Positions 18,636-26,480 of a DNA stretch of 64,000 nucleotides are shown in pieces (positions within the stretch are counted from its first letter, which is position 1; every line of letters begins with the position of its first letter). The stretch covers positions 599,981 through 663,980 of the forward strand of contig NZ_VCEK01000003.1 in assembly GCF_005862235.1 (NCBI RefSeq), read 5' to 3'. Made by a program: the position numbers and the translations under genes. The stretch is from Saccharomonospora piscinae (GTDB lineage Bacteria; Actinomycetota; Actinomycetes; Mycobacteriales; Pseudonocardiaceae). Under the pieces are notes generated by a model. It was not told the origin of the DNA, made no database searches, and was given only the letters and a program-made list of their open reading frames with translations.

Positions 18636-19346
18636 ATGTTCGACAACACCGCCCACTTCGTCTCCGTCATCGCGGGCGGCCTGGTGGTGACGCTGCAGGC
18701 GACCGTGGGCGGCATCCTCCTCGCCACGGTCCTGTCCGTGGTCGCGGGTCTCGCCATGCTCTCGCGGATCACCGTGGTGCGCGTGATCACCCGCACCTAC
18801 GTCGAGATCTGGCGTGGCACCTCGGAGGTCGTGCAGCTCTTCTGGATCTACTTCGTCCTTCCCGTGCTCACGGGGTTCCAGCTCCTGCCACTGTGGGCGG
18901 GGATCGTGGTGCTCGGCCTCAACTTCGGTGCCTACGGGGCGGAGATCGTGCGCGGCGCCGTGCAGTCGGTGCCCCGGGAGCAGTACGAGGGCTGCGTGGC
19001 CCTGAACTTCACGCCGTGGCAGCGCATGCGACGAGTGATCCTTCCGCAGGCGCTGGTGGAGATGGTCCCGCCGTTCAACAACCTGTTCATCCAGCTGCTC
19101 AAGGGCACCGCGCTGCTGACCTTCATCACCGTGCCCGAGATGACGCACCAGGCTTCGGTCATCCTCGTGCCGTCCTTCACCGGTGAGGTGGCGCAGATCT
19201 TCACGATCACGCTGCTGTTCTACCTCGTGCTGTCCATTGTGATCACTCTGGTCATGCGCGCGGTCGAACGGTGGGCCGCGGCGAAGGTCGGCCGGACACC
19301 GCGCAAGCGTGACGTGGCGCTGGGCAAGGGCGGTGGCGTGGCGTGA
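18636..19346 (+). CDS. ehuC: ABC transporter permease, polar amino acid/ectoine type (EhuC-like)
   Basis: Inner-membrane permease of the His/Glu/Gln type, 236 residues with about five membrane helices. The EAA loop that contacts the ATPase is present (EGCVALNFTPWQRMRRVILPQALVEMVPPF, in part). It starts at ATG 18636, 26 nt after the stop of the binding protein, and ends overlapping the next permease by 4 nt (GTGA). A heterodimer with the next gene product is expected. Ectoine specificity is inferred from operon order and the binding protein. Confidence 0.82.
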   Translation: MFDNTAHFVSVIAGGLVVTLQATVGGILLATVLSVVAGLAMLSRITVVRVITRTYVEIWRGTSEVVQLFWIYFVLPVLTGFQLLPLWAGIVVLGLNFGAYGAEIVRGAVQSVPREQYEGCVALNFTPWQRMRRVILPQALVEMVPPFNNLFIQLLKGTALLTFITVPEMTHQASVILVPSFTGEVAQIFTITLLFYLVLSIVITLVMRAVERWAAAKVGRTPRKRDVALGKGGGVA

Positions 19347-20005
19347 ACTGGGACTGGGACTGGGACTACGCCTTCGAGGTGCTGCCCGCGATCCTCGACG
19401 GCCTGCTGGTCACCCTCCAGGCCACGGTGCTCGGGTCGATCCTCGCCTATGTGCTCGGCCTGGTGCTGGCGCTGCTGCGCCGTTCCCGCCTGCGGGTGGT
19501 CAGCGGCGTCACGTGGTTGTTCGTCGAGTTCGTGCGCAGCACCCCGTTGCTGGTGCAGCTGTTCTTCCTGTTCTTCGTCTTCCCGCAGTTCGGTGTCACG
19601 CTGTCGCCGATGGTCGCCGGTGTGCTCGGGCTGGGCGTTCACTACGCGACCTACACCTCGGAGGTGTATCGCGCCGGGATCGAGGCGGTGCCGACAGGGC
19701 AGTGGGAGGCCGCGACCGCGCTCAGCCTGCCACCGGCACGCACGTGGACCGCCGTGATCCTGCCGCAGGCCGTCCCGCGCGTGTTGCCTGCCCTGGGCAA
19801 CTACACGATCTCGATGTTCAAGGAGACGCCGCTGTTGCTGGCCATCGGGGTCCTGGACATCGTCGGCGCGGCCGAGGAGGAGGCGGCGCTGAACTTCGAC
19901 TACGTGGAACCGATCACCATCGCGGGTGTGCTCTTCCTGCTGCTGAGCTATCCGTCGTCACTACTCGTCCGATACCTGGAGCGTCGTTTTGGACTCGCAC
20001 GGTGA
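19343..20005 (+). CDS. ehuD: ABC transporter permease, polar amino acid/ectoine type (EhuD-like)
   Basis: Second permease, 220 residues, starting at GTG 19343 within the end of the previous gene (GTGA overlap, so translational coupling is likely). The N-terminus has a curious alternating WDWDWD before the first helix (the DNA repeats GGGACT). The EAA loop is EAATALSLPPARTWTAVILPQ. The topology matches EhuC, and the two should form the membrane channel. It overlaps ehuA by about 17 nt if the TTG start of ehuA is right. Confidence 0.82.
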   Translation: MNWDWDWDYAFEVLPAILDGLLVTLQATVLGSILAYVLGLVLALLRRSRLRVVSGVTWLFVEFVRSTPLLVQLFFLFFVFPQFGVTLSPMVAGVLGLGVHYATYTSEVYRAGIEAVPTGQWEAATALSLPPARTWTAVILPQAVPRVLPALGNYTISMFKETPLLLAIGVLDIVGAAEEEAALNFDYVEPITIAGVLFLLLSYPSSLLVRYLERRFGLAR

Positions 20006-20798
20006 ACTGCCGGACCGCCCCGCGGCCGACGTGATGATCCGGTTCGACCGGGTGCTCAAGAAGTTCGGCGACAACGTGGTGCTGCACGACCTGAGCTTCG
20101 ACGTGAAGCCAGGAGAGTTCGTCACGCTCATCGGTCCCAGCGGGTCGGGCAAGACCACCATCCTGCGGCTGTTGATGACGCTGGAACGGGTCAACGGCGG
20201 CACCATCCAGGTCGGGGACGAATACCTCACCCACGTCGAGCGCGGGGGCAGGCTCGTCCCCGCCGACGAGAAGCACCTGCGCCTCATCCGTCGCCGGATC
20301 GGGATGGTGTTCCAGCAGTTCAACCTGTTCCCGAACATGAAGGTGCTGCAGAACGTCACCGAGGCGCCGACCCGCGTGCTGGGCCTGTCCCGGGACGAGG
20401 CCGAGACGAAGGCCAGGTCGTGGCTGGAGATGGTGGGGCTCAGCGACAAGGTCGACGCCCATCCCTCGCAGCTGTCCGGCGGGCAACAGCAGCGCGTCGC
20501 CATCGCGCGTGCGCTGGCGATGGAACCCGACGTGCTCCTGCTCGACGAGGTGACCTCGGCGCTCGACCCCGAGCTGATCGCCGGTGTGCTGGCGGTGCTG
20601 CGCGAGATCGCCCGGACCACCGACATCACGTTCCTCTGCGTGACCCACGAGATGCAGTTCGCCCGCGACGTGTCGGATCGGGTGATGATGTTCGACCAGG
20701 GCCAGGTGATCGAGGACGCGCCCCCGGGCGTGCTGTTCACGGAACCCACGCACGCCCGGACGCGGGAGTTCCTGCACGCCGTGCTCGACCGGACGTGA
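19989..20798 (+). CDS. ehuA: ABC transporter ATP-binding protein, amino-acid type (EhuA-like)
   Basis: Cytoplasmic ATPase that drives the importer, up to 269 residues. It has Walker A GPSGSGKTT, the Q-loop (FQQFNLFPNMKVLQNV), the signature LSGGQQQR, Walker B LLLDEVTSALD and the switch histidine in THEMQ. The start is unsure: TTG 19989 overlaps ehuD, while GTG 20031 or ATG 20034 would begin directly at the domain (MIRFDRVLKKFGDNV). Between Walker A and the Q-loop is a longer stretch (VGDEYLTHVERGGRLVPADE) than in minimal ATPases of this family. The next gene has its own promoter, so the operon probably ends here. Confidence 0.85.
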   Translation: MDSHGELPDRPAADVMIRFDRVLKKFGDNVVLHDLSFDVKPGEFVTLIGPSGSGKTTILRLLMTLERVNGGTIQVGDEYLTHVERGGRLVPADEKHLRLIRRRIGMVFQQFNLFPNMKVLQNVTEAPTRVLGLSRDEAETKARSWLEMVGLSDKVDAHPSQLSGGQQQRVAIARALAMEPDVLLLDEVTSALDPELIAGVLAVLREIARTTDITFLCVTHEMQFARDVSDRVMMFDQGQVIEDAPPGVLFTEPTHARTREFLHAVLDRT

Positions 20799-20842
20799 GG
20801 CCGCGCTCCGAGCACCGCCTTTTCCATCCGCGCGTCCCGGGC

Positions 20843-20848
20843 TACCGT
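20843..20848 (+). promoter_or_regulatory. -10 element for a leaderless transcript of the enoyl-CoA hydratase gene
   Basis: TACCGT, 6 nt, then ATG 20855. No SD is present, which supports initiation at the start codon itself. Confidence 0.6.
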
Positions 20849-20854
20849 CGCACG

Positions 20855-21628
20855 ATGGGTGACTACGAACACGTCCTCTCCAAGCGCGAGGACGACACCG
20901 TCACGATCACCATGAACCGGCCGGGGCGGCGCAACTCGCTGTCCGAGCCGCACCTGCGCGAGTTGCTGGAGGCGTTCACCGAGGCAGGTGAGTCGGACGC
21001 CACCGGGATCGTGCTCGCGGGTGCCGGGCCGGTGTTCTCGGCGGGACACGACTTCGCCGACGTCGCCGAGCGGGACCTGATGGACGTACGGGCGCTGCTG
21101 CGGTTGTGTACCGACCTGATGGGCACGATGCAGTCGGTTCCGCAGGTCGTGCTGGCCCGGGTCCACGGCCTCGCGACGGCGGCCGGGTGCCAGCTCGTGG
21201 CGTCCTGCGACCTCGCGGTGGCCGCGGAGTCGGCCGGGTTCGCGCTTCCGGGCGGCAAGGGTGGCTGGTTCTGCCACACGCCCGCCGTGCCGGTGGCGCG
21301 GGCGGTGGGCCGCAAGCGGCTGATGGAGCTCGCGCTCACCGGCGACGCCGTCGACGCCGCCACCGCGCTCGACTGGGGGCTGGTCAACCGGGTCGTGCCT
21401 GACGACGAGCTCGACGACGCGGTTGCCGCGCTCCTGGCCCGCGCCACCAGGGGTAGCCGGGCGTCCAAGGCACTCGGCAAGCAGACCCTGTACGCCCAGC
21501 TCGACCGCCCCGAACAGGACGCCTACGCGATCGCGTTGGAGGTGATGGCGTCGGCGGCCCAGCTCCCGGGAGCGAGGGAGGGCATGGCGGCGTTTCTGGA
21601 GAAGCGCGCCCCCGACTGGCCGGACTGA
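20855..21628 (+). CDS. Enoyl-CoA hydratase/isomerase family protein (ECHDC3-like)
   Basis: Crotonase-fold protein of 257 residues. The oxyanion-hole segments are visible: FSAGHDFADV and the block HGLATAAGCQLVASCDLAVA, followed by a GLFCxTP-like segment (GGWFCHTPAVPVARAVGRK). These resemble the ECHDC3 subgroup more than classical fatty-acid beta-oxidation hydratases, which carry two glutamates in the active site; I cannot place those here. The actual reaction and CoA substrate are therefore unknown. ATG 20855 has a well-placed upstream -10 and no SD. The TGA stop lies inside the outer arm of a large inverted repeat shared with the convergent NUDIX gene. Confidence 0.85.
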   Translation: MGDYEHVLSKREDDTVTITMNRPGRRNSLSEPHLRELLEAFTEAGESDATGIVLAGAGPVFSAGHDFADVAERDLMDVRALLRLCTDLMGTMQSVPQVVLARVHGLATAAGCQLVASCDLAVAAESAGFALPGGKGGWFCHTPAVPVARAVGRKRLMELALTGDAVDAATALDWGLVNRVVPDDELDDAVAALLARATRGSRASKALGKQTLYAQLDRPEQDAYAIALEVMASAAQLPGAREGMAAFLEKRAPDWPD

Positions 21629-21728
21629 CACCGTGTCCGCAAGTTACGTAGCCGTGTCCGCACCGCGCGATGCGGACACGGCTACGCAGGCTGCGGACAC
21701 GGCTACGCAGGCTGCGGACACGGTGTCA
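21626..21728. repeat. Compound palindrome, family B copy 1, between convergent genes
   Basis: Outer arms TGACACCGTGTCCGCA (21626-21641) and its complement (21713-21728) include both stop codons of the flanking genes. Inside is GTAGCCGTGTCCGCA (21648-21662), an 8-nt loop and its complement TGCGGACACGGCTAC (21671-21685), repeated at 21692-21706; the 15-bp units are separated by 6-bp spacers (GCAGGC). It could terminate transcription from both sides. A second, larger copy is at 38177-38288. Confidence 0.85.
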
Positions 21729-22268
21729 GGGGGTGCGGTTGGCGCGTTCCCGGAGCAGGAGCAGCGTGTACGCGGCGATGGACTGGGCATCGGTCACCTC
21801 GCCGGTGGCGATCATCGACTCCAGCTCGGCGCGGTCGAACCACGCCGAGCGCATGTCCTGCTCCTCGGGCTCCCGGTCCGGCTCGCCCTCGGTGAGACCT
21901 GTGGCGAGAAAGACCCGGCCACGCTGGCTCGACAGGCCAGGGGCGACGTCGAGCAGCCCCAACTCCACCAGCGAGGCCGCCACGAGCCCCGTCTCCTCCC
22001 GCAGCTCCCGCGCCGCCAGCCGGTCGGCGGGCAGTTCGGCGCGCTCCGGCGCGGTGCCCTGCGGGAACTCCCACCGGCGCAGTCCCAGCGGGTAGCGGTA
22101 CTGCTCGACGAGCCGGACCCGGCCCGCCTCGAGCGGGATGACGAGCGCGTAGTCCGGCTTGTCGACCACGCCGTAGACGCCGTCGGAGCCGTCGGCGCGG
22201 CGGATGTCGTCCTCGCGCACGGTCATCCAGTTGTTCGCGTACACCTCGCGGGAACCGAGTCGCTGCAT
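21726..22268 (-). CDS. NUDIX hydrolase, ADP-ribose pyrophosphatase-like
   Basis: Hydrolyses a nucleoside diphosphate linked to another moiety; ADP-ribose or a similar sugar nucleotide is the likely substrate. The 180-residue protein has a Nudix box with the core RELREETGL preceded by a slightly expanded GTAPERAELPADRLAA, a form common in ADP-ribose pyrophosphatases. An upstream strand pair (YALVIPLEAGRVRLVEQYRYPLGLRRWEFPQG) is the usual substrate-side region. ATG 22268 is preceded by CACAAT with 7 nt between on its strand. Its stop codon is inside the family B palindrome. Confidence 0.88.
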   Translation of the reverse strand: MQRLGSREVYANNWMTVREDDIRRADGSDGVYGVVDKPDYALVIPLEAGRVRLVEQYRYPLGLRRWEFPQGTAPERAELPADRLAARELREETGLVAASLVELGLLDVAPGLSSQRGRVFLATGLTEGEPDREPEEQDMRSAWFDRAELESMIATGEVTDAQSIAAYTLLLLRERANRTP

Positions 22269-22359
22269 GCCCCGGATTGTGCCCGACCCGGAAGGCCCGG
22301 CGAGGTGACACCAACGAGGGATGATCGCGGGTACCGCGTCCGGGTTCGGCGGGGTCGCC

Positions 22360-22365
22360 TACCCT
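22360..22365 (+). promoter_or_regulatory. -10 element for a leaderless nucS transcript
   Basis: TACCCT, 6 nt, then GTG 22372, the start preferred by NucS family alignment from memory. No SD lies before the GTG. Confidence 0.6.
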
Positions 22366-22371
22366 CGCGTC

Positions 22372-23031
22372 GTGCGCTTAGTAATCGCTCGGTGTCAGGT
22401 GGACTACGCGGGCCGCCTGACGGCTCACCTGCCCATGGCCACGCGGCTGTTGCTCGTCAAGGCCGACGGTTCGGTATCGGTACACTCCGACGACCGCGCC
22501 TACAAGCCGCTGAACTGGATGAGCCCGCCGTGCTGGCTGATCGAGGACGGCAATCTGTGGATCGTGGAGAACAAGGCGGGCGAGAAACTCGTCGTCACGA
22601 TCGAGCAGGTGATCGACGAGATCGAGCACGATCTCGGCGCCGAGCCCGGACTGGTCAAGGACGGGGTCGAGTCGCACCTGCAGGAGTTGCTCGCCGAGCA
22701 CATCACCACGCTGGGGCAGGGCTACACGCTCGTGCGGCGGGAGTACCCGACGGCCATCGGGCCGGTCGACATCCTCGCGCGCGACGCCGAGGGCGCCTCC
22801 GTGGCGGTGGAGATCAAGCGCCGCGGCGAGATCGACGGGGTCGAGCAGCTCACGCGGTATCTAGAGTTGCTGAATCGTGATCCGTTGCTGACCCCGGTGC
22901 AGGGGGTGTTCGCGGCCCAGCAGATCAAGCCGCAGGCCCGCACACTGGCCGAGGACCGGGGCATCCGGTGCGTCACGCTGGACTACGACAGCCTCCGGGG
23001 CATCGAGAGCACGGACCTCCGGTTGTTCTGA
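22372..23031 (+). CDS. nucS: Mismatch-specific endonuclease NucS/EndoMS
   Basis: Actinobacterial mismatch repair enzyme that cuts both strands at certain mismatches and replaces the absent MutS/MutL system. The 219-residue protein starts [21 protein letters not shown], closely matching the family N-terminus, which is why GTG 22372 is preferred over the earlier ATG 22321. The C-terminal RecB-like nuclease domain has the catalytic Asp in GPVDIL (D133) and the E-x-K motif at E147 and K149 (VAVEIKRRG), followed by [11 protein letters not shown] beta-clamp-binding peptide would be expected at the extreme C-terminus; the end here is IESTDLRLF. Confidence 0.95.
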   Translation: MRLVIARCQVDYAGRLTAHLPMATRLLLVKADGSVSVHSDDRAYKPLNWMSPPCWLIEDGNLWIVENKAGEKLVVTIEQVIDEIEHDLGAEPGLVKDGVESHLQELLAEHITTLGQGYTLVRREYPTAIGPVDILARDAEGASVAVEIKRRGEIDGVEQLTRYLELLNRDPLLTPVQGVFAAQQIKPQARTLAEDRGIRCVTLDYDSLRGIESTDLRLF

Positions 23032-23086
23032 GGCCCCGCCGGATCACGATCCCGAAGACCGTGCGACGGCCGACGATGCGGGCGGC

Positions 23087-23092
23087 TACCGT
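23087..23092 (+). promoter_or_regulatory. -10 element for a leaderless lipoprotein transcript
   Basis: TACCGT, 6 nt, then GTG 23099; the same arrangement as upstream of 20855 and 22372. Confidence 0.6.
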
Positions 23093-23098
23093 GCATGC

Positions 23099-24094
23099 GT
23101 GCTGAGTCGTGCTGTAACGCGTCCGACGCCCCTCGTGCTGAGCGGAGTCGTCCTGCTGGCGCTGCTCGCGGGTTGCGCGGGCGAGGATCTGGGCCGGAAG
23201 AACTTCGAGCGCACCACCGTGCAGGCCGAGCCGGGAACGGGCCAGGGACAGGTCCCGACCGGGCCGATCGACGACCCCGCGGTGGCGCTGCCCACGCTGC
23301 GCACGCTGGACGCGTGCGGGCTGCTCGGCGACGGGATCGACGGAAGGTTCACTCCGCAGGACGAACCGCGAAGTACCGAGTGGGGTACGTGCCGCCGTGA
23401 CTACGTCGACGCGGGGGGCAAGCCGATCAGCATCATGGTCGAGCTGGGCGAGGGCAGTGTGTTCGCCGACCAGGCCACCGGTGGGGTGGCGGGGCTGCCG
23501 GTCGTGGAGACGAGTGTCGACGAGACGTCCTGCTACTCGGTGGCGGTGACCCAGCGCGATCCGGACATGGGTGTGAGCGTGTTCGCCCAGCACGAGCAGG
23601 CCGGTGGGCAGCCGTGCGAGAGCAGCTACGTGGTGCTCGGCAACGTGGTGGCCCAGCTGCGCGACTCGCCGCCCACGCTGACGCCGGAGGGCGGGTCGTT
23701 GCTGGAGTTCGACCTGTGCGAGTCGCTTGACGAGCAGACACTCACGTCGGTGCTGGGTGAGGACGAGGTCGGGGTGCGGCCCGGTGGCCTGCACGCCTGC
23801 GAGTTCTCCCAGGACGACGTCGTCGTCTACACCTCCGCGCGGCTCGGGTACCCGATCGCGCCGACGGAGGGCGCGGAGGAGGTGCGGCTCGCCGGGGAGG
23901 TTCCCGCGGTGCGGCGGCCCGGGACCACGGACACGGCCGAGTGCGACATTTCCTGGAACCATCTGCCACTGTCCGACAGCGAGGCCGAGCTGGTGTCGCT
24001 GAACTACTACGACTACTCCGACGACGCCGAGGTGGCCACCGCCTGCGAGCGGGTGACGGCGCTGGCGGAGGCGATGGTGGCGACACTGCCGTAG
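23099..24094 (+). CDS. Putative lipoprotein, DUF3558-like family, copy 1
   Basis: Secreted lipoprotein of unknown function, 331 residues. The signal peptide (PLVLSGVVLLALLAGC) ends in the lipobox LAGC. The mature protein has two similar halves, each opening with a cysteine motif (LDACGLLGDG and FDLCESLDEQTLTSVLG), several paired cysteines and an acidic composition. Two further genes at 26480 and 27528 code for proteins of the same plan, so this is a local paralogue family around dhaKLM. I assign it to the DUF3558 type from the LxxCxLL pattern, not from a search. A substrate-capture or envelope role is possible but not shown. Confidence 0.75.
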   Translation: MLSRAVTRPTPLVLSGVVLLALLAGCAGEDLGRKNFERTTVQAEPGTGQGQVPTGPIDDPAVALPTLRTLDACGLLGDGIDGRFTPQDEPRSTEWGTCRRDYVDAGGKPISIMVELGEGSVFADQATGGVAGLPVVETSVDETSCYSVAVTQRDPDMGVSVFAQHEQAGGQPCESSYVVLGNVVAQLRDSPPTLTPEGGSLLEFDLCESLDEQTLTSVLGEDEVGVRPGGLHACEFSQDDVVVYTSARLGYPIAPTEGAEEVRLAGEVPAVRRPGTTDTAECDISWNHLPLSDSEAELVSLNYYDYSDDAEVATACERVTALAEAMVATLP

Positions 24095-24160
24095 CGGCCG
24101 AAGTTCGTTACGTTGAAATCGACGTCTGCCACCCACACACCGTCGTGCTCGGAGGTAGCA

Positions 24161-25159
24161 GTGAAGAAGATCATCAATGATCCGGCGACCGTGGTCGCCG
24201 ACTCGCTCGCGGGGCTCGCCGCCGCACACGCCGACCTCGTTCGCGTGGAATACGACCCGGACATCGTGGTGCGAGCCGACTCCCCGGCGCGGGGAGTGTC
24301 CGTCATCTCGGGTGGCGGTTCCGGGCACGAGCCCCTGCACGTCGGGTTCGTGGGCCCCGGGATGCTGCACGGTGCCGTGCCGGGCCCGGTGTTCACGTCG
24401 CCGACCCCGGACGCCGTGCAGGCGGCGATCTCGGCCACCACCGGCGACGCGGGTGCGCTGCTGCTGGTGAAGAACTACACGGGCGACGTGCTCAACTTCG
24501 AGACCGCCGCGGAACTCGCCTCGGCGGACGGGCTGGACGTGCGCAACGTGGTCATCGACGACGACGTGGCCGTGGCCGACTCCACGTTCACGGCGGGGCG
24601 CCGGGGCGTGGGCGGCACCGTGCTGCTGGAGAAGATCGTGGGTGCGGCGGCCGAACGCGGCGACGACCTCGACGCGGTGGAGGCCGTGGCCAGGTCCGTG
24701 GTGGAGCGGGTGCGCTCCATCGGCGTCGCGCTCACCGCGCCCACCGTGCCGCACGTGGGGGAGCCGAGCTTCGATCTCGGGCCGAACGAGATCGAGTTCG
24801 GTATCGGCATCCACGGTGAACCGGGACGCGAACGGCTCGGGGCCGAGCCGGCCCAGGCGCTCGTGGAACGCATGCTCGCGGCGCTGACCGACGACATGCC
24901 GCTGGAGCGCGGCGACGAGGTGGTGCTGTTCACCAACTCGATGGGAGGTACTCCGCTGCTGGAGGTCTACCTCGCCCACGGCATCGCCGAACGGCTGCTG
25001 GCCGAACGTGGCGTCAGGGTCGTGCGCAGGTTGGTCGGCCCGTACATCACCAGCCTGGAGATGCAGGGCATCAGCCTGACCGTGATGCGCACCGACGACC
25101 GGCTCACGGAACTGTGGGACGCTCCCGTCAACACGCCCGCCCTGCGGTGGGGGGTGTGA
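24161..25159 (+). CDS. dhaK: PTS-dependent dihydroxyacetone kinase subunit DhaK
   Basis: Binds dihydroxyacetone covalently through a histidine hemiaminal; DhaL then phosphorylates it to DHAP. The 332-residue protein begins VKKIINDPATVVADSLAGLAAAH and contains the SGGGSGHEPLHVGFVG phosphate-handling loop. The covalent histidine is H218 (GIGIHGEPGRE), the same number as in E. coli DhaK. GTG 24161 is set by a GGAGGT at 24151-24156. A TACGTT hexamer near 24108 could be the -10 of the dha operon, giving a 40-nt leader. The stop overlaps the dhaL start (TGATG). Confidence 0.95.
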   Translation: MKKIINDPATVVADSLAGLAAAHADLVRVEYDPDIVVRADSPARGVSVISGGGSGHEPLHVGFVGPGMLHGAVPGPVFTSPTPDAVQAAISATTGDAGALLLVKNYTGDVLNFETAAELASADGLDVRNVVIDDDVAVADSTFTAGRRGVGGTVLLEKIVGAAAERGDDLDAVEAVARSVVERVRSIGVALTAPTVPHVGEPSFDLGPNEIEFGIGIHGEPGRERLGAEPAQALVERMLAALTDDMPLERGDEVVLFTNSMGGTPLLEVYLAHGIAERLLAERGVRVVRRLVGPYITSLEMQGISLTVMRTDDRLTELWDAPVNTPALRWGV

Positions 25160-25791
25160 TGGGCTGCGGGGCGCAGGACGTCGTGGCCGCGTTGCGGGCC
25201 GCCGCCGACACGGTCGCCGAGCACCGGGTCGAGTTGACCGACCTCGACCGCCCGATCGGAGACGCCGACCACGGCGAGAACATGAACCGGGGCTTCACCG
25301 CACTCGTGGCGAGCCTCGACGGCGGGGCACCGGAGACACCGGGTGCCGTGCTCAAGCTCGCGGCCACCACGCTGATCTCCAAGGTCGGCGGTGCGGCGGG
25401 CCCGCTCTACGGGACGGCGTTCCTCCGGGCGGCCACCGCCGTGGGACAGGCTTCGGAGCTGAACTCGGCGGCGGTCGTGACGGCGCTGCGTGCCGGGCTC
25501 GACGGGGTGGTCGCGCGGGGCAAGGCCGAGGTGGGAGACGCCACGATGGTGGACGCTCTCGCCCCGGCCGTCGAGGCCGCACAAGCCGCCACGTCCGACG
25601 GGATCGCGGCCGTGCTGGCCGCCGCAGCCGACGCAGCCGACGCCGGAGCCGATTCCACGATCCCGCTGGTGGCCCGCAAGGGCCGCGCCTCCTACCTCGG
25701 CCAGCGCAGCGCGGGTCACCTCGATCCGGGCGCGCGCTCGACGGCCCTGTTGCTGCGGACCTTCGCGGCGTCGGCGGGGGTGGCCCGATGA
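25159..25791 (+). CDS. dhaL: Dihydroxyacetone kinase subunit DhaL
   Basis: ADP-carrying subunit: its tightly bound ADP is rephosphorylated by DhaM and the phosphate is passed to DHA on DhaK. The 210-residue helical-barrel protein has the Mg-ADP aspartates in DLDRPIGDADHGENMNRGF and the SKVGGAAGPLYGTAF and GDATMVDAL motifs. ATG 25159 overlaps the dhaK stop by one base, and the end overlaps dhaM by 4 nt, so the three genes are translationally coupled. Confidence 0.95.
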   Translation: MGCGAQDVVAALRAAADTVAEHRVELTDLDRPIGDADHGENMNRGFTALVASLDGGAPETPGAVLKLAATTLISKVGGAAGPLYGTAFLRAATAVGQASELNSAAVVTALRAGLDGVVARGKAEVGDATMVDALAPAVEAAQAATSDGIAAVLAAAADAADAGADSTIPLVARKGRASYLGQRSAGHLDPGARSTALLLRTFAASAGVAR

Positions 25792-26480
25792 GAGTCGGTG
25801 TCGTGCTCGTCGCCCACAGCGGAGCGCTCGCGGAGGGGCTCGCGGAGGTCGCGGCGCAGATGGCGCCCGACGTCGACGTGGTCCCCGCCGGTGGGCTTCC
25901 CGACGGCACAATCGGGACCGACTACGACACCGTGTCGGCTGCGGTCGACCGCGCCAACGCCGGGTCGGGTGTCGTGGTGCTCTACGACCTCGGCAGCGCG
26001 CAGATGACCGCCGAACTCGTGGTGGAGTCGCTGACCGATCCCGGCGCCGCGGTGGTCGTGGACGCGCCGCTGGTGGAGGGCGCCGTCGCGGCGGCGGTGG
26101 CCGCGCAGGGCGGCGCGGACCGGGCGGGCGTCGCGCAGGCCGCGGCGGACGCGGGCAGCACCGGAGCCGAAAGCCGGCCCGAGGGCGAGGCCGGAGCCGC
26201 ACCGCCGGCGGACGCCGTGCGCACGGAGCTGACGCTGGCCAACGAGGTCGGCCTGCACGCGCGGCCCGCCGCGTTGCTCGTGCGCGCCATCGCTGGAGTG
26301 GAGGCCGACGTGCGGCTGCGCTTCGGCTCCGACGAGGCCGACGCGCACAGCGTTCTCGCCATCATGTCGCTGGGCGCCCGCAAGGGCGACCGCATCGGTG
26401 TGGTGGCCACGGGCCCGCAGGCGCGGGAAGCGATCAGCCGCATCGAGACACTGGCGGAACGGAACTTCGACGAGGACTGA
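25788..26480 (+). CDS. dhaM: Phosphocarrier DhaM (EIIA-Man domain fused to HPr domain)
   Basis: Passes phosphate from the PEP:sugar phosphotransferase system to ADP on DhaL. The 230-residue protein has an EIIA-type N-terminal domain with the phosphorylatable H10 (VLVAHSGALAEG), an alanine- and glutamate-rich linker (about residues 110-145), and an HPr-like domain with H157 in GLHARPAALL. Unlike E. coli DhaM it has no enzyme I-like domain, so it needs an EI encoded elsewhere. The ATGA overlap with dhaL and the TGATG overlap with the following lipoprotein gene place all of them in one transcript. Confidence 0.93.
   Translation: MRVGVVLVAHSGALAEGLAEVAAQMAPDVDVVPAGGLPDGTIGTDYDTVSAAVDRANAGSGVVVLYDLGSAQMTAELVVESLTDPGAAVVVDAPLVEGAVAAAVAAQGGADRAGVAQAAADAGSTGAESRPEGEAGAAPPADAVRTELTLANEVGLHARPAALLVRAIAGVEADVRLRFGSDEADAHSVLAIMSLGARKGDRIGVVATGPQAREAISRIETLAERNFDED

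Noticed and set aside
22973..24979. A 668-codon antisense frame over lipoprotein copy 1 and dhaK
   Set aside because: Histidine- and arginine-rich shadow of GC-rich codons with no recognisable motif.
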